Shown here piece after piece: positions 8,175 through 17,111 of a DNA stretch of 64,000 bases. This stretch comes from Brevibacterium sp. RIT 803 (lineage in GTDB: Bacteria; Actinomycetota; Actinomycetes; Actinomycetales; Brevibacteriaceae): positions 1,364,001-1,428,000 of the forward strand of contig NZ_JAFEMW010000001.1 in NCBI RefSeq assembly GCF_016892625.1, read 5' to 3'. The translations under genes were made by a program, and so were the position numbers. Below the pieces are notes generated by a model that was not told the origin of the DNA, did no database searches, and saw only the letters and a program-made list of their open reading frames with translations. Position 1 is the first letter of the stretch; each line of letters begins with the position of its first letter.

Positions 8175-10340
8175 TCACCCGGCCAGCAGCGACCTCTCCG
8201 AGCCCTCGGCCTCGGCCCTGGCTTCGGCCCCGAATCCGACCTCGCTGCCCGGTAATGATTCGAGGATCGCCGAGGCGATTCTTTCGTTGTCCCTGAACAC
8301 CGGAGCATCCGTGCGGGGGCGGCTGAATCCTTCCGCAGTCGATCCCGACACGGCCGGGCCCAACAGGAACAGGTCCGGCTGCGAGCGCCCGGACTTGTCG
8401 AGGGCGTGGCCGTGGGAATCGGTGCGCAGCTTTGTGTGGCTGGCGGCCTCCCCACGACCGGATTCCAGCAGGATCGCACCGCGCTCGCCGAGGGACTCCA
8501 AGGCAGGATCGAATGCGCGGGCGGCGCTCTGCTTGGCCAGTCGCGCTTCGACGAAATAGGTGAACGTCGTGGCATCGGGGTGCGCACTTGAGGTCGCACG
8601 GAACCCTGCCTCGCTGGCCTCCACATTCAGTCCCGGCCCGAGGAATCTCAGCAAGCCCGCCTCGTGCAAGGCGATGATCTGCCGAATCCGCAACGGCGGT
8701 GGACCGCTGCCGATGAACGAGAACAGCGAGTGGAAACTGCCCTCCACATAAAGTGCTCGATCCTTCGCACTGACTCGTCCGGCCCGCACGAGCATTCGAA
8801 TGGCGACGTACGACTTCACCAGAGCTTCGAAGACCGCGAGATCCGCGGAATGGTGGAGATCGGCACTGCGAGCCAGCTGCGCTTCGATGTGTTCGAGGAC
8901 CAGCGCTTCTCCCTCGCCGAGGCTGTGCGAGGTGGCATCGTCAAGTGGCCTGTCAATCGCATCGAGGTCGAAGAGGTCGGCAGGATCATCAAGCACCGAT
9001 GCCGCCGATGCCGTGATGCTCGCCCGTCCACTACCGAGCACGTCGTCACTGGAGGCAGCGTCAGGCTGCGCGGCAGTGGCAAGGTCCGAGTTCACGTCAG
9101 CGTCAAGGACCTGCTGCGCCACGTCATCGATCTCGGAGAGCAGCGCAGCATCTGAAATGCCGCGCTTCCACAGGACGTGTTCGTAGTGGGCATAGGTGAG
9201 CTCCAGCTCGGCCAGAGGGCCGATGACGGCGCGGAAGTCGATCGTCCCATCGCGATGAGGCCCACCGATTTGAGACCCCTCGGCCTGAGCTGCACCGGTT
9301 GGGGCCCCGGTGGCGACCGGCCGCTGCTCGAGACGATCCGTATTGAGGTAGCGCAGCTCGACCCCGGGCGCACCCGGGAGATCGGCGCGGCTGTAGCCGA
9401 GCTTCGGGCTGTAGGGCACGCCTCGAGACGAACCCACCCACAGTACGGGTTCCTTACCCGACGACAGGTACCGCAGTCGTCCGCCGCACTCGATGAACTC
9501 TCCTCCGCGCCCGAGGGTGAGGATCACCATGAGGTCGATGAAGGCCAGGCCGAATCCGCGCGCCAGCACATCGGCTCCTGCCGGGATGCCGCCGAAGTCG
9601 ATGTCTGCGGTGTACCCCGGTCGTTGATAGTAGAGACCCTTGCTGCTCGCGCCCGTCCCCTCGGTCACTCGTTCGAACTCGAGATCGGCATCGGCTGGCG
9701 ACATGTCGAGATGTCCCTGGGCCGAGACCACGGTGTCAGTCAGGATCGAGACCCCTTCGGACGTCACGACCCGAAACCCTGTGCCCTGAAGGTCGTGGTC
9801 CCGAAATCCTGTGTCCCGGAGATCGTGGTCCGGATCTCCCAAGCGACGAGACCTCGAACTCACGGGAATTCGATCGACCACCTCGGCGCGGGCGCGGTGG
9901 ATGTGGACCGTGGCGGCGAGGTTCTCCATCGCGACGTCGAAGGCCCACTCGAGATAGTGGCCCTGGACGCGGCGCGAGGCGAAGGACTGCGAATCGAGGC
10001 TCTCCGCGTCTTCACCCAGACCAGCTGCCGCGAGGCACTCCAGGCCCTGGTCATGAATCCATTCGTGCAGGCTCGGGCCAGCGACTGGAGTGCGTTCGAG
10101 GGTGCAGCTCGAGTCGGGGAAGATCGTGATGTCCTCGGTGCGCGAGTTCATCCACAGATGGGGCGACTGGGCGGTCCGCCAGATCCTTCCGGCACCCGGT
10201 GGATAGGGGTCGATGAGGTGGACGGTCCGCCCGGCGCCAGCGTCCGAGGTGGCTGCAAGCGCCAGGAGAATCCCAGTGGTCTTCGGTCCGGCACCGATGA
10301 ACACGAGGTCCGCGCGCAGATCGGGTGGGAGTTCACGCAT
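8175..10340 (-). CDS. Large FAD/NAD(P)-binding protein (PF13454-type)
   Basis: A 721-residue protein opening MRELPPDLRADLVFIGAGPKTTGILLALA, a classical dinucleotide-binding GxGxxx fold. HLWMNSRTEDITIFPDSS and ARGFGLAFIDLMVILT segments are typical of FAD-NAD(P)-binding proteins of the PF13454 group. The C-terminus has DLFLLGPAVSG, the late FAD-contact motif. The start at 10340 overlaps the stop of the upstream luciferase-like gene by 8 bp. Residues encoded by 9771-9830 are a tandem 10-residue duplication. The role is unknown; in context it probably oxidises or reduces a sulfur compound. A shorter relative is encoded at 46933-48645. Confidence 0.82.
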   Translation of the reverse strand: MRELPPDLRADLVFIGAGPKTTGILLALAATSDAGAGRTVHLIDPYPPGAGRIWRTAQSPHLWMNSRTEDITIFPDSSCTLERTPVAGPSLHEWIHDQGLECLAAAGLGEDAESLDSQSFASRRVQGHYLEWAFDVAMENLAATVHIHRARAEVVDRIPVSSRSRRLGDPDHDLRDTGFRDHDLQGTGFRVVTSEGVSILTDTVVSAQGHLDMSPADADLEFERVTEGTGASSKGLYYQRPGYTADIDFGGIPAGADVLARGFGLAFIDLMVILTLGRGGEFIECGGRLRYLSSGKEPVLWVGSSRGVPYSPKLGYSRADLPGAPGVELRYLNTDRLEQRPVATGAPTGAAQAEGSQIGGPHRDGTIDFRAVIGPLAELELTYAHYEHVLWKRGISDAALLSEIDDVAQQVLDADVNSDLATAAQPDAASSDDVLGSGRASITASAASVLDDPADLFDLDAIDRPLDDATSHSLGEGEALVLEHIEAQLARSADLHHSADLAVFEALVKSYVAIRMLVRAGRVSAKDRALYVEGSFHSLFSFIGSGPPPLRIRQIIALHEAGLLRFLGPGLNVEASEAGFRATSSAHPDATTFTYFVEARLAKQSAARAFDPALESLGERGAILLESGRGEAASHTKLRTDSHGHALDKSGRSQPDLFLLGPAVSGSTAEGFSRPRTDAPVFRDNERIASAILESLPGSEVGFGAEARAEAEGSERSLLAG
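9771..9830 (-). repeat. Two 30-bp in-frame tandem copies within the FAD-protein gene
   Basis: Positions 9771-9800 and 9801-9830 are adjacent 30-base copies differing at a handful of bases. They encode two DHDLxxTGFR units one after another. The period is a multiple of three, so the frame is kept. Confidence 0.8.
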
Positions 10341-11295
10341 GGGTGTAGAGGCTGTGAGCCGCGGGCAGTCCCAACCGGGTGCGCAGATCGGCTCCGGACA
10401 TCGCTGGGGTACGCAGCCCGGCGGCAGTGAGCGCGGGAACAATCTCACTGACCAATCGGATGCTGAACTCGAGCTGTTCCTCCGGCAGGGCCGAGAACAC
10501 GATTCCTGATGCCCCTCTGGACTGAAGATCGAGGGCGAAATCGGTCGTCCGAGCCACCTCGCTGCGGGACGTTGGGGCGGCGAGACGAGCGAGAACCGGA
10601 GTCCGCGGACCGACAAGTTCCCGCAGCTTCTCCACGCTCGGGCCCGCGCTATCGACGTCGGCGGTGTCACCTGCGCCGATGTCGGCTAGGACGATGTCGG
10701 CGGACTCCACGGCCGCCGCATTGTCGGCATCCGCCCTCACCACAATAGGCGGGTGCCCCTGCGGCGGTCGTGGAGTGATCGAGGGGCCGAGCACGGAGTA
10801 GTCCGTGCCGGCCGAGTCTCTCAACTGGGCGTCGACGATGTGGAGCCGATCCCGTTCGATGTACCGGTCCGTGCTCAGGTCGCGGATGATTGCGTCGTCA
10901 TCCCACGAGTCCCACAGACGGCGGACGAGGTCGATGATCTGTGCTGCTTCTGCCCAGGCCGGTGCGGAGTCTGCACCCGGGCGTCGGCCGAACAGTGCGG
11001 CATCGGCGTCGCTGGTGGAGATTCCGATCGAGAGTCCGGAACGGCTGCGGGCCGTGTAGTCCAGAGTCGCCGAGGCGGTCGCCACGTGGAAGGGTTCCGT
11101 GTGGGTGACTCTGACCTCGGGAATCAGTCCGAGTTCGGAGGTGATAGGACCAAGCCAGGAGGAGAATTCGAGGGCGTCGATTCCGTCGAAGGCATCCGGG
11201 ACGAGTGCGAAGTCGACGTGTCCGTCGAGAGTCTTCGCCGCAGCCAGACCGGTACGGGGATCGGCTGTGATCGTGGTGCCGATGATGAAGCTCAT
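10333..11295 (-). CDS. LLM-class flavin-dependent oxidoreductase (short)
   Basis: A 320-residue luciferase-like protein: strand FIIGTTITADP, then DFALVPDAFDG, a LIPEVRVTHTEPFHVATASATLDYTARSR segment and GLSIGISTSD, all in the order of the F420/FMN luciferase-like barrel. It is shorter than the companion at 11899-13305 and may be a second monooxygenase or an accessory subunit. The ATG at 11295 overlaps the upstream FMN reductase stop as ATGA, and the gene overlaps the FAD protein downstream, so the four flavin genes are one translational unit. Substrate unknown. Confidence 0.8.
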   Translation of the reverse strand: MSFIIGTTITADPRTGLAAAKTLDGHVDFALVPDAFDGIDALEFSSWLGPITSELGLIPEVRVTHTEPFHVATASATLDYTARSRSGLSIGISTSDADAALFGRRPGADSAPAWAEAAQIIDLVRRLWDSWDDDAIIRDLSTDRYIERDRLHIVDAQLRDSAGTDYSVLGPSITPRPPQGHPPIVVRADADNAAAVESADIVLADIGAGDTADVDSAGPSVEKLRELVGPRTPVLARLAAPTSRSEVARTTDFALDLQSRGASGIVFSALPEEQLEFSIRLVSEIVPALTAAGLRTPAMSGADLRTRLGLPAAHSLYTHA

Positions 11296-11897
11296 GAGGC
11301 ACTCCTCTCAGTCGAAGTGAACTCGGGTTCGAACTCGGTCGTCGCATGCGAGCAGGCTCGTTCCTTGGCCTTGAGCTCCGAATCGAACTGGTCGATGGCG
11401 TCGACGATGTCGCGTTCGACGGATTCGTCGATGGCCGCCGGAGTCGACTCGGTGGCGGGAAGGATGTGCTTGGAGATGACGAAGCGTCCGCGGCCGATGG
11501 AGCTGGCGCCCAAGGTCGCGACCAGTGGTTTGAGGCTGAAATCCAGAGCCAGAACGTGCGCCGGTGAACCGCCGGTGAGGATCGGGAGCACTGGCTTGCC
11601 CTGGAAGGCGTCCATCGGCAGCAGGTCGATGAAGACCTTGAGCAGCCCGGCATAGCTGGCCTTGTACACGGGCGAACCGATGACCACTGCGTCTGAGGAT
11701 TCGATCGCGGCACGCGCTGAGGCGATGAGATCGTCCGCGGCATCGGCCCTCAGCAGCGCCGCGGCGGGAAGATGACGCAGCTTGATGATCTCGGTGCTGT
11801 GGCCGTACTGGCGCAGGCGGCGAGCGATGAACTCAAGCAGTGCTTCTGTCTTCGAGTTCTCGGTGGGGCTGGATGAGACGAGGATGACGCGGGACAT
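11292..11897 (-). CDS. SsuE-like NAD(P)H-dependent FMN reductase
   Basis: A 201-residue flavodoxin-fold reductase starting MSRVILVSSSPTENSKTEALL. GSPVYKASYAGLLKVFIDLLP and GGSPAHVLALDFSLKPLVATLGA closely follow the pattern of SsuE/MsuE, reductases that supply reduced FMN to two-component monooxygenases. The ATG at 11897 has GAGAGGTGGG upstream and starts just 1 bp after the stop of the large monooxygenase gene. It thus most likely feeds FMNH2 to the two flanking luciferase-like enzymes. In-frame sequence to 11969 is the neighbouring gene's shadow. Confidence 0.9.
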   Translation of the reverse strand: MSRVILVSSSPTENSKTEALLEFIARRLRQYGHSTEIIKLRHLPAAALLRADAADDLIASARAAIESSDAVVIGSPVYKASYAGLLKVFIDLLPMDAFQGKPVLPILTGGSPAHVLALDFSLKPLVATLGASSIGRGRFVISKHILPATESTPAAIDESVERDIVDAIDQFDSELKAKERACSHATTEFEPEFTSTERSAS

Positions 11898-11898
11898 T

Positions 11899-13305
11899 TC
11901 AGCCCACCTCTCTGTATGCGGGGCTATTGTCGGTCGAGTTCCCCATCGGGGTGGCACGTGCTCGGGCACGTTTACTCGTCCATTCGCCGGCTGGTCTGGC
12001 TGGCGGCAGGCCGAGGTTCTCGCGCAGATTCTGACCGGGGTACTCGGTGCGGTAGACCCCGAGTTCCTGCAGTTCGGGTACGACCTTGGCCACGACGTCG
12101 TCGAGTCCGCCCGGGGTCAGGTGCGGGACGAGGATGTAGCCGTCGGCGGACCTGGTCTGGACTGCATCGGAGAGATCCTGGGCAACCTGTCTGGGAGTGC
12201 CGACGAAGGAATGCCGGGTCGAGACCTTGATGACGAGTTCGCGGGCGGTGAGGTTCTCGGCCTCTGCCAGCTCCCTCCATTGCGCGATCGTGGCTTCGGT
12301 GTCCTTGATGTGCTTGACACGCCCTTGAGAAATGGACTCACCGGCAGGCGGAACGTCGGGCAAGGGGCCGTTGGGGTCGAATGCGGAGAGGTCTCGGTCC
12401 CAGACGCGCTCGAGGAAGGCGATCGCTCCGGCCTCGCTGACCTGCTGTGATGCGACTTCCTTTGAACGTTCGGCCGCTTCTTCCTGGGTGTCGCCGAGGA
12501 TGACGGAGATGCCGGGGAAGATCTTGAGGTCGTCCTCTCCCCTGCCGTAGTCAGCCAGGCGGGTCTTCACATCCGCGTAGAACTTCCGTCCCGATTCCGG
12601 ATCGGAATGGCGGGTGAAGATGACATCGGCGGAACCGGCGGCGAAGTCGCGCCCTGAGTCGGAATCCCCCGCTTGGAAGATGACCGGGTGGCCGCTGGGC
12701 AGTGAGGGCAGGGAGAAGCGGCCCGAGATGTCGAAGAAGTCGCTGACATGGGAGAAAAGGTCCCCGGTCGTTCCGTCGGCATGGCCAGATCCTCGCCCAG
12801 CGGTGTCCCAGAGTTCGCGGGCGACGTCGATGAAGTCCTCGGCACGCAGGTAGCGGTCGGCGTAGTCGAGGTACCCGCCGCGGCGGAAGTTGGCTCCGGT
12901 GAAGGCGTTCGAAGTCGTCACCACGTTCCAGGCCGCACGACCGGAGGACAGCACATCGATCGAGGAGAGCTTCCGGGCGATGTCGAAGGGCTCATTGAAC
13001 GTCGAGCTCAGAGTCCCGGCCAGACCGATGTGGTTCGTCACGGCTGCGAGTGCCGAGAGGACGGCGGTCGTGTTGGGTCGTCCGACGACGTCGAGGTCGA
13101 AGATCTGCCCTTGGTGTTCACGCAGTCGCAGCCCCTCGGCGAGGAAGAAGAAGTCGAAGAGTCCGGCCTCGGCAGTCCGGGCCAGGTGGGCGAAGGAGTC
13201 GAATTCGATGTGGCTGCCCGAGGCAGGGTCTGACCACACTGTGGTGTTGTTGACCCCCGGGAAGTGGGCGGCCAGATGCACTTGGCGCAATGGCTGTTCA
13301 GGCAT
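11899..13305 (-). CDS. NtaA/SnaA/DszA-family FMN-dependent monooxygenase
   Basis: A 468-residue monooxygenase. Features characteristic of the NtaA/SnaA/DszA subgroup are LAAHFPGVNNTTVW at the N-terminus, the FFLAEGLRLREHQG segment, GRAAWNVVTTSNAFTGANF, and later VIFQAGDSDSGRDFAAGSADVIFT. Known members oxidise nitrilotriacetate, dibenzothiophene sulfone and other organosulfur or aminocarboxylate compounds with FMNH2. The start overlaps the end of the ABC ATPase gene by 8 bp and the stop abuts the FMN reductase start. Import, oxidation and FMN recycling therefore appear to be encoded in one operon. The natural substrate is not deducible. Confidence 0.9.
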   Translation of the reverse strand: MPEQPLRQVHLAAHFPGVNNTTVWSDPASGSHIEFDSFAHLARTAEAGLFDFFFLAEGLRLREHQGQIFDLDVVGRPNTTAVLSALAAVTNHIGLAGTLSSTFNEPFDIARKLSSIDVLSSGRAAWNVVTTSNAFTGANFRRGGYLDYADRYLRAEDFIDVARELWDTAGRGSGHADGTTGDLFSHVSDFFDISGRFSLPSLPSGHPVIFQAGDSDSGRDFAAGSADVIFTRHSDPESGRKFYADVKTRLADYGRGEDDLKIFPGISVILGDTQEEAAERSKEVASQQVSEAGAIAFLERVWDRDLSAFDPNGPLPDVPPAGESISQGRVKHIKDTEATIAQWRELAEAENLTARELVIKVSTRHSFVGTPRQVAQDLSDAVQTRSADGYILVPHLTPGGLDDVVAKVVPELQELGVYRTEYPGQNLRENLGLPPARPAGEWTSKRARARATPMGNSTDNSPAYREVG

Positions 13306-15169
13306 GATCTGCTCCAGTCGAGGTGGCGAGACGTATGGCGGGTCGTGTGGCAGTACGTGTAACCGCAGTACGTGTAACGGCGGTCGAGTCGAAGCGGGGA
13401 ACCGCGTCGAGCAGTGTCCGGGTGTAGGGATGACTGCTCTCGCGCAGAACCGTGGCGGTGTCGCCCGACTCGACGACGAGGCCGTCCTTCATCACGAGCA
13501 CCTGATCGGCGATCTGCTCGATGACGGCCAGGTCGTGGGAGATGAAGAGGTAGGCGAGGCCGAGCCGTTGCTGCAGGTCAACGAGCAGCTGCAGGATCTG
13601 TGCCTGCACCTGCACGTCAAGGGCAGAGACCGGCTCGTCGAGGATGAGCACCTCGGGTTCGACAGCGATCGCACGGGCGATCGCCAGTCTCTGGCGCTGC
13701 CCTCCCGAGAGCTCACGCGGAGTGCGCCCCAGCAGACTCTCGTCCAGCGCCACGGAATCGAGAAGGTCCCGTACCCGGGTCGGGCGGTCCTTTTTGGTCG
13801 AGATCATGTGTCCTCGCAGCGGTTCGGTGAGGATCTTCTCGACCGTGTAGTTCGGGTCGAGGGCCGCACTCGAGTCCTGGTGGACGTACCGGATCCGGCG
13901 CCCGAGTCCCTTTGCCCCGTAGGTGCTCAGCTCCCTGTCGTGCAGTTCGATGGTGCCTGCGTCTGGTCGTTCGGCTCCGAGCAGGATCCGAGCGGTCGTC
14001 GTCTTCCCGGATCCAGATTCGCCGACGATGCCGACGGTTCGTCCGGCAGTGAGTTCGACGCCGAGGCGTTTCACCGCCGGGTGCGGACCGCCGAAGTCAC
14101 GGACGATGTCGGTGGCCCGAAGAACCACCTCGGCGTCGGTGGCAGTGGCCTCATTCGGGGCCCCGTCCACGGCGGCCTCGGTGCTCGGTCGGAGGCGTCC
14201 TCCGCCCAGGTAGGGTGCTGCGGTCAGCAGCGCCCGGGTGTATTCCCTACTCGGTGAGGCGATGATCGACTGCGTTCGGCCCGCTTCGACGATGCGCCCG
14301 TTGCGCATGACGATGAGATCCTCGGCGCGCTCCTTCGCAACTCCCAGATCGTGGGTGATGAGGAGGAGCCCGGTCGATGAACCGGCAACGAGTTCCGAGA
14401 GCACGTCGAGGACCTGCTTCTGCACCGTCGCGTCCAAGGCCGAGGTCGGTTCGTCGGCGATGATGAGCGCCGGATCCGCGGCGATGGCGTTCGCGATGAG
14501 GACCCGCTGGCGTTGGCCGCCTGAGAGTTCGCAGGGGTAGCGGCGACCGTGCTCGGCCGCGTCGAGACCGACCGCGTCGAGCACCTCGGCGACTCTCGAA
14601 CCGATCCTGGGTCGGGCATAGCCGTTGACCGTGAGTGTTTCGGCCAGGCCGGAGGCGATCGTGCGCACGGGGTTGAGTCCGGCTCCTGCGTCCTGCGGCA
14701 CATAGGCGATGCCCGTGCCGCGGATGCGCTGCCAGGTGCGCGGCTTCGCCCCGACCAGGTCCTCGCCGAGGTAGGAATGTGTGGACGCGTGGACCACGGT
14801 TCCGGTCGGCAGGAGTCCGGTCAGCGCGGCCGCCGTGGTCGATTTCCCCGACCCGGATTCGCCGACGATCGCCACGGTTCCGCCGGGCGCAATGGAGAGG
14901 CTGACATCAGAGATCGCCGAGGTGGCCTCCCGCGGGTAGGTCACGCTGAGACCCGAGACTTCAAGGACAGGGGCTGGGATTGACGTGTGCGCAGTCGTGG
15001 CGATGGGTGAGGCGGCCTTGTCGACACCGGGCTTGTCGACACTGGGTTCGTCGACACTGGGTTCGTCGACACTGGGTTCGTCGACACTGGGTGTGTCGAC
15101 ACCGGGCTTGTCGAGGAGTTCGGTGCCAGCGCCCGCGGCCGGCCAGGCGAGGAAATCAGTGAGTGTCAT
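13298..15169 (-). CDS. Peptide/nickel-type ABC transporter double ATP-binding protein
   Basis: A 623-residue fusion of two ABC ATPase domains (DppD-DppF type). Each half has a Walker A GESGSGKST/T, a LSGGQRQR signature, and a Walker B (LIIADEPTSALD in the first, LILDEPVSALD in the second). The start at 15169 (MTLTDFLAW) is preceded by GAAGGAATTCC. Before the first domain is a linker of repeated PSVDE units from a 15-bp tandem repeat. The C-terminus has a second duplicated 15-bp unit coding TAVTR. The start overlaps the permease stop (ATGA). It energises the importer built by the next three genes. Confidence 0.93.
   Translation of the reverse strand: MTLTDFLAWPAAGAGTELLDKPGVDTPSVDEPSVDEPSVDEPSVDKPGVDKAASPIATTAHTSIPAPVLEVSGLSVTYPREATSAISDVSLSIAPGGTVAIVGESGSGKSTTAAALTGLLPTGTVVHASTHSYLGEDLVGAKPRTWQRIRGTGIAYVPQDAGAGLNPVRTIASGLAETLTVNGYARPRIGSRVAEVLDAVGLDAAEHGRRYPCELSGGQRQRVLIANAIAADPALIIADEPTSALDATVQKQVLDVLSELVAGSSTGLLLITHDLGVAKERAEDLIVMRNGRIVEAGRTQSIIASPSREYTRALLTAAPYLGGGRLRPSTEAAVDGAPNEATATDAEVVLRATDIVRDFGGPHPAVKRLGVELTAGRTVGIVGESGSGKTTTARILLGAERPDAGTIELHDRELSTYGAKGLGRRIRYVHQDSSAALDPNYTVEKILTEPLRGHMISTKKDRPTRVRDLLDSVALDESLLGRTPRELSGGQRQRLAIARAIAVEPEVLILDEPVSALDVQVQAQILQLLVDLQQRLGLAYLFISHDLAVIEQIADQVLVMKDGLVVESGDTATVLRESSHPYTRTLLDAVPRFDSTAVTRTAVTRTATRPAIRLATSTGADHA
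13350..13379 (-). repeat. 15-bp tandem duplication near the ATPase C-terminus
   Basis: GCAGTACGTGTAAC occurs at 13350 and again at 13365 with a period of 15 bases, coding consecutive TAVTR units near the end of the ABC ATPase. Confidence 0.75.
15017..15115 (-). repeat. 15-bp minisatellite in the ABC ATPase N-terminal linker
   Basis: About six and a half copies of a 15-base unit, each with a GTCGACAC core and an internal GTCGAC palindrome. Central copies are identical (TTCGTCGACACTGGG), outer copies diverge by one or two bases. The repeat encodes PSVDE/PGVDK pentapeptides and stays in frame. Confidence 0.85.
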
Positions 15170-16122
15170 CGGAATTCCTTCTCTGAGTTGACGACGTGGG
15201 AGATGCGGTTGGCGGCGAGCACGACGGCTGCGACGACGAGTCCGGGGAATGTCGTCATCCACCAGGCTGCGGCGAGGAAGTCACGGCCTTCGGAGACGAG
15301 GAGACCCCACTCGGGCTGCGGCGGAGGTGCGCCGAAGCCCAGGAAGCTCAGGGCGGAGACGGCGAGGACCGCTGATCCGAATTCCAGTGCCACGAGTGCC
15401 CCGATCGGGCCTCTGACCTGCGGCAGAATGTGGCGTGCGAGAACGCTCAGGGTGCTCAGCCCGTCGGCGCGTGCGGCACGGACGAATTCGGCTGATCGCC
15501 ACCTGATGACTTCCGCGCGGGTGAGGCGTGCGAACGAGGGAATCGCGGCGACACCGACGGCGAGGGCCACATTGATGGTGCCGAAGCCGAGAGCTGTGAT
15601 CACGGCCATGGAGAGCAGCAGACCGGGAATGGCCTGGAGGACGTCGACGATGCGCATGAAGATTGCGTCGAGAACACCGGTGAAGAAGCCTGCGATGAGG
15701 CCGATGACCACACCGCTGATGACCCCGATGGCCACGGCGGCCAGGCTCGCCGACAGGGTCTGTGCGGAGCCGTGGACGGTGCGTGAGAAGACGTCTCTGC
15801 CAAGGTGGTCGGTGCCGAAGATGTGGTCGAGGCTCGGAGGCAGCAGCCTGTTCACCGGATCACCCGTCAGAGGATCGACTCCGGTGAGCAGGGTCGGCCA
15901 GAAGGCTGCGAGGACGGCAAGCGCAAGGGCCGCCAGCGCGAGGATCTCGATGATGCCGAGGCGACCGCCGCGGATTCGCAGCAGCCCGCGGGCCCTGTTG
16001 CCGCCTTGCCGATCGTTGCCGCCCTTCTGGTCAGGCGTTGATGCACCGATGCCCTCGGTGCGAACGTCCTCGCCGAAGGTCTCGGCCTGTCCGTTCTTCT
16101 GGAGTTCCATTGCGAGGCTCAT
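15166..16122 (-). CDS. Peptide/nickel-type ABC transporter permease (DppC-like)
   Basis: A 318-residue inner-membrane permease. A cytoplasmic N-terminus of about 50 residues precedes a hydrophobic helix (IIEILALAALALAVLAAFWP). Then comes the conserved HIFGTDHLGRDVFSRTVHG segment and further helices, with the coupling motif EFVRAARADGLS and a DPR-less C-terminus ending NSEKEFR. The ATG at 16122 overlaps the other permease stop as ATGA; the longer frame to 17124 is only shadow. Partner of the permease at 16119-17111 and the ATPase at 13298-15169. Confidence 0.93.
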   Translation of the reverse strand: MSLAMELQKNGQAETFGEDVRTEGIGASTPDQKGGNDRQGGNRARGLLRIRGGRLGIIEILALAALALAVLAAFWPTLLTGVDPLTGDPVNRLLPPSLDHIFGTDHLGRDVFSRTVHGSAQTLSASLAAVAIGVISGVVIGLIAGFFTGVLDAIFMRIVDVLQAIPGLLLSMAVITALGFGTINVALAVGVAAIPSFARLTRAEVIRWRSAEFVRAARADGLSTLSVLARHILPQVRGPIGALVALEFGSAVLAVSALSFLGFGAPPPQPEWGLLVSEGRDFLAAAWWMTTFPGLVVAAVVLAANRISHVVNSEKEFR

Positions 16123-17111
16123 GCGCGGACTCCTTCGTGGTCGGTACGGGTGGCGTCTGCCGGCACGTTCCTCGTTGCGGCCTTGAGCCGGGGGTCGAGT
16201 ACGGGATAGATGAGGTCGGTGGCGAGGTTGACGAGGACGAAAACTGCGGCGGCGAAGAGCACGATGCCCTGCACGAGCGGAATGTCCTGCCCGGTCACGG
16301 CGGTCTGTGCCAGACGCCCCAGGCCCTGTCTGGAGAACACGTTCTCGACGACGACGGACCCGGCCAGCACCTGCCCGAAGAGGACTCCGCTCATGGTCAG
16401 GGCCGGCAGCACTGCGACGGGCAGTGCCTGTCGCAGCAGCAGTCGCAGACGTGAGTAGCCCGAGGCCGTGTAGGTCGTGACATAGGGCTGGATCCACGCG
16501 TTCTGCAGGGCCCGGAACAGGATCTGCGCGATGATCGCCGACAACGGGATCGCCAGGGTCACGGCCGGCAAGATGACCGCGGTCGGCGTGCCCGTCCCGA
16601 TGGCAGGGAAGATCGGGAAGCGGAATGAGAATACCTGCAGCAGCATCAGCCCGACCCAGAAGGTGGGCAGTGCCACGCCAAGACCGGGCAGTGCCGCGAG
16701 TGCGTCTCGCAGCCAGGGCCTGCGCGTGAGCGTCGCGCCGATGGCGATGGCGGCGCCCGTCACCAGGGCGATGACCAATGCCACCGCGGCGAGACCGATG
16801 GTTGAGGGGAGCGAGGAGGCGATCGCCTCGGTGACGGGAGTCCCGGTCTGGATCGAGGTGCCGAAGTCCAGGCGGAGGACGGCGACGAGGGCCAGGAGGT
16901 ACTGGACGGGCAGAGGTTGGTCCAGGTTGAACTCGGATCTCAGCCGTTCCACCTCGGCGGGGTCGAAGTTCTGCAGCTCTCCCCCGGCCCCGAGCATCGT
17001 GATGACGGGGTCCCCGGGGAGCAAGTAGAGGAGGAAGAAGCTGAGCGTGAACGCGATCCAGAGGACGATGATTCCCTGGGTCAGGCGCGAGGCGAGGTAG
17101 CGAAGGCTCAT
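16119..17111 (-). CDS. Peptide/nickel-type ABC transporter permease (DppB-like)
   Basis: A 330-residue permease with the typical N-terminus MSLRYLASRLTQGIIVLWIAFTLSFFLLYLLPGDP, and the DppB-type periplasmic segment FNLDQPLPVQYLLALVAVLRLDFGTSI. The ENVFSRQGLGRLAQTAVTGQDIPLVQG region near the C-terminus is also family-typical. It overlaps the substrate-binding lipoprotein stop by 4 bp (ATGA). Both permeases belong to a high-affinity importer whose cargo is probably a peptide-like or organosulfur compound, judging from the linked flavin enzymes. Confidence 0.93.
   Translation of the reverse strand: MSLRYLASRLTQGIIVLWIAFTLSFFLLYLLPGDPVITMLGAGGELQNFDPAEVERLRSEFNLDQPLPVQYLLALVAVLRLDFGTSIQTGTPVTEAIASSLPSTIGLAAVALVIALVTGAAIAIGATLTRRPWLRDALAALPGLGVALPTFWVGLMLLQVFSFRFPIFPAIGTGTPTAVILPAVTLAIPLSAIIAQILFRALQNAWIQPYVTTYTASGYSRLRLLLRQALPVAVLPALTMSGVLFGQVLAGSVVVENVFSRQGLGRLAQTAVTGQDIPLVQGIVLFAAAVFVLVNLATDLIYPVLDPRLKAATRNVPADATRTDHEGVRA

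Noticed and set aside
15017-15115. Regular array that could be taken for a CRISPR
   Set aside because: The unit is 15 bp with no spacers, lies in frame inside an ABC ATPase gene and there are no cas genes.
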